From Alphaproteobacteria bacterium (GTDB taxonomy: Bacteria > Pseudomonadota > Alphaproteobacteria > Rickettsiales > JAIXRX01): a DNA stretch of 7,705 nucleotides. A program made the position numbers and the translations under genes. The stretch's first letter is position 1, and every line of letters begins with the position of its first letter. Below, in pieces: positions 7,194 through 7,705 of the stretch. The stretch covers positions 1-7,705 of the forward strand of contig JAIXRX010000082.1 in the NCBI GenBank assembly GCA_027485005.1, in the 5' to 3' direction. Under the pieces are notes generated by a model. The model was not told where the DNA came from. It was given only the letters and a program-made list of their open reading frames with translations, and made no database searches.

Positions 7194-7634
7194 ATGCGAT
7201 TAAGGCAGTCTGTTTTTGCATTGATGCTTGCTGTGCCAACATTGGCGCAAGCAGCGCCATGCGCTAGCCGTGCAGAGATGGATGCATTGGACATGCGTGT
7301 GTTGCAAACAGATTTAATGGTAGCGGCTTTGGCGTGCCCGAATCTTCGTCAGCCGTATGGTCAGTTTGTAGAAAAACACCGCAGCCATTTGGTGGAACAT
7401 ACCAGCACACTCAAGCGCTATATCAAGCGGGCAGGGCAAGAGGTGAACCAGTTTATCACTGAGATGTCGAATCAGTCATCGAATATAAGTTTGCGTTTAC
7501 CAGAGAGTGCCTATTGCCAACGCGCCCAACTGTTGTTTGGTGAAATTTACAGTCAAGAGCATGCGCAATTACTGGATTCGTTGATTCAAACGCCAAACAT
7601 TACTGGCCGCCACAAAGTTACGATGTGCCAATAG
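7194..7634 (+). CDS. Small exported four-cysteine protein of unknown function
   Basis: The product has 146 residues. It begins with a clear signal peptide: basic MRLR, a hydrophobic core to about residue 17, and an AQA site after Ala20. The mature protein, about 126 residues, starts APCASRAEMD and should be periplasmic or secreted. No proper lipobox is present, because Pro precedes Cys23. The rest is mainly helical and polar, with Cys23, Cys48, Cys108 and Cys145 able to form two disulfides. The pattern DLMVAALACPN followed by YGQFVEKHRSHL reminds me of small hypothetical exported proteins in other alphaproteobacteria, but I cannot name a function. The reading frame stays open upstream into serC. 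The ATG at 7194 was chosen because it gives a complete signal peptide, avoids a long overlap and has TAGG six bases before it. The 7-bp gap to serC indicates one operon. The link to serine metabolism may be only transcriptional. Confidence 0.8.
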   Translation: MRLRQSVFALMLAVPTLAQAAPCASRAEMDALDMRVLQTDLMVAALACPNLRQPYGQFVEKHRSHLVEHTSTLKRYIKRAGQEVNQFITEMSNQSSNISLRLPESAYCQRAQLLFGEIYSQEHAQLLDSLIQTPNITGRHKVTMCQ

Positions 7635-7641
7635 TTTTTTT
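7601..7641 (+). terminator. Possible imperfect rho-independent terminator
   Basis: CACA (7611-7614) pairs with TGTG (7624-7627), and interrupted outer pairing is possible between ACTGG (7602-7606) and CC...AGT (7628-7634). Seven T residues follow at 7635-7641, directly after the stop codon. The T-run is good but the stem is short and broken, so the call is weak. It would end the serC operon and overlaps the end of the coding region. Confidence 0.3.
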
Positions 7642-7705
7642 AATTCGCTGGTTTGTTTGCTGGGCGATTGGTGATGGTGAGAAGCCATGCCATGGTGGCA
7701 ATCAC
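7640..7705 (-). CDS. Partial C-terminus of a gene entering from the right
   Basis: One minus-strand frame is open from the window edge to a TAA at 7640-7642. It encodes 21 residues that begin with a hydrophobic stretch (VIATMAWLLTI) and end in a polar tail (TNRPANKPAN). That profile would suit the last membrane helix and tail of an integral membrane protein. The stop lies 5 bp from the convergent stop at 7632-7634, the same tight tail-to-tail arrangement as addA and the SPOR gene. Twenty-one codons are too few to prove coding or name a family, and another minus-strand frame is also open to the edge. Confidence 0.35.
   Translation of the reverse strand: MIATMAWLLTITNRPANKPAN

Noticed and set aside
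7660..7705. GATTG...CAATC and CCATGG symmetry at the right edge, as a possible terminator or repeat.
   Set aside because: The arms are short, separated by an unstructured stretch and cut by the window edge, and no T-run follows.
1..7705. CRISPR arrays, tRNA or rRNA genes, insertion sequences, toxin-antitoxin pairs and riboswitches.
   Set aside because: No regularly spaced repeats, cloverleaf-like sequence, transposase motifs, small paired genes or known aptamer patterns were visible on either strand.

Overview
The window looks like ordinary chromosomal DNA from an alphaproteobacterium of moderate GC (by eye a little under 50 %). Three genes point to that class: a DUF1465/RcdA-family protein, an alphaproteobacterial-type AddA helicase-nuclease, and a SerC of the alphaproteobacterial phosphoserine aminotransferase subfamily. 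I see no mobile element, tRNA, rRNA, CRISPR array, phage gene or obvious foreign segment.

Layout from left to right. A stem-loop with a T-tract (31-63) probably ends a gene lying mostly off the left edge. rcdA follows on the minus strand (63-491). A 96-bp divergent spacer separates it from addA on the plus strand (588-4109). addA meets a minus-strand gene for a secreted protein with three SPOR domains (4114-5862) tail to tail, with only 4 bp between the stop codons. A 163-bp divergent spacer (5863-6025) holds a 13-bp palindrome and probably the promoters for the SPOR gene and serC. serC (6026-7186) is followed 7 bp later by a small secreted four-cysteine protein (7194-7634) that looks translationally coupled to it. 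A minus-strand gene probably runs in from the right edge (stop at 7640-7642).

The genes do not form one pathway. Their likely jobs are regulated proteolysis in the cell cycle (RcdA), double-strand break repair (AddA), binding of septal peptidoglycan (the SPOR protein) and serine/vitamin B6 biosynthesis (SerC), plus an uncharacterised periplasmic protein. I found no clearly new multi-gene system. The least ordinary elements are the triple-SPOR protein, in which each repeat carries an identically spaced Cys-x9-Cys pair, and the small four-cysteine exported protein in the place where serA is often found. The absence of addB next to addA is also worth noting.
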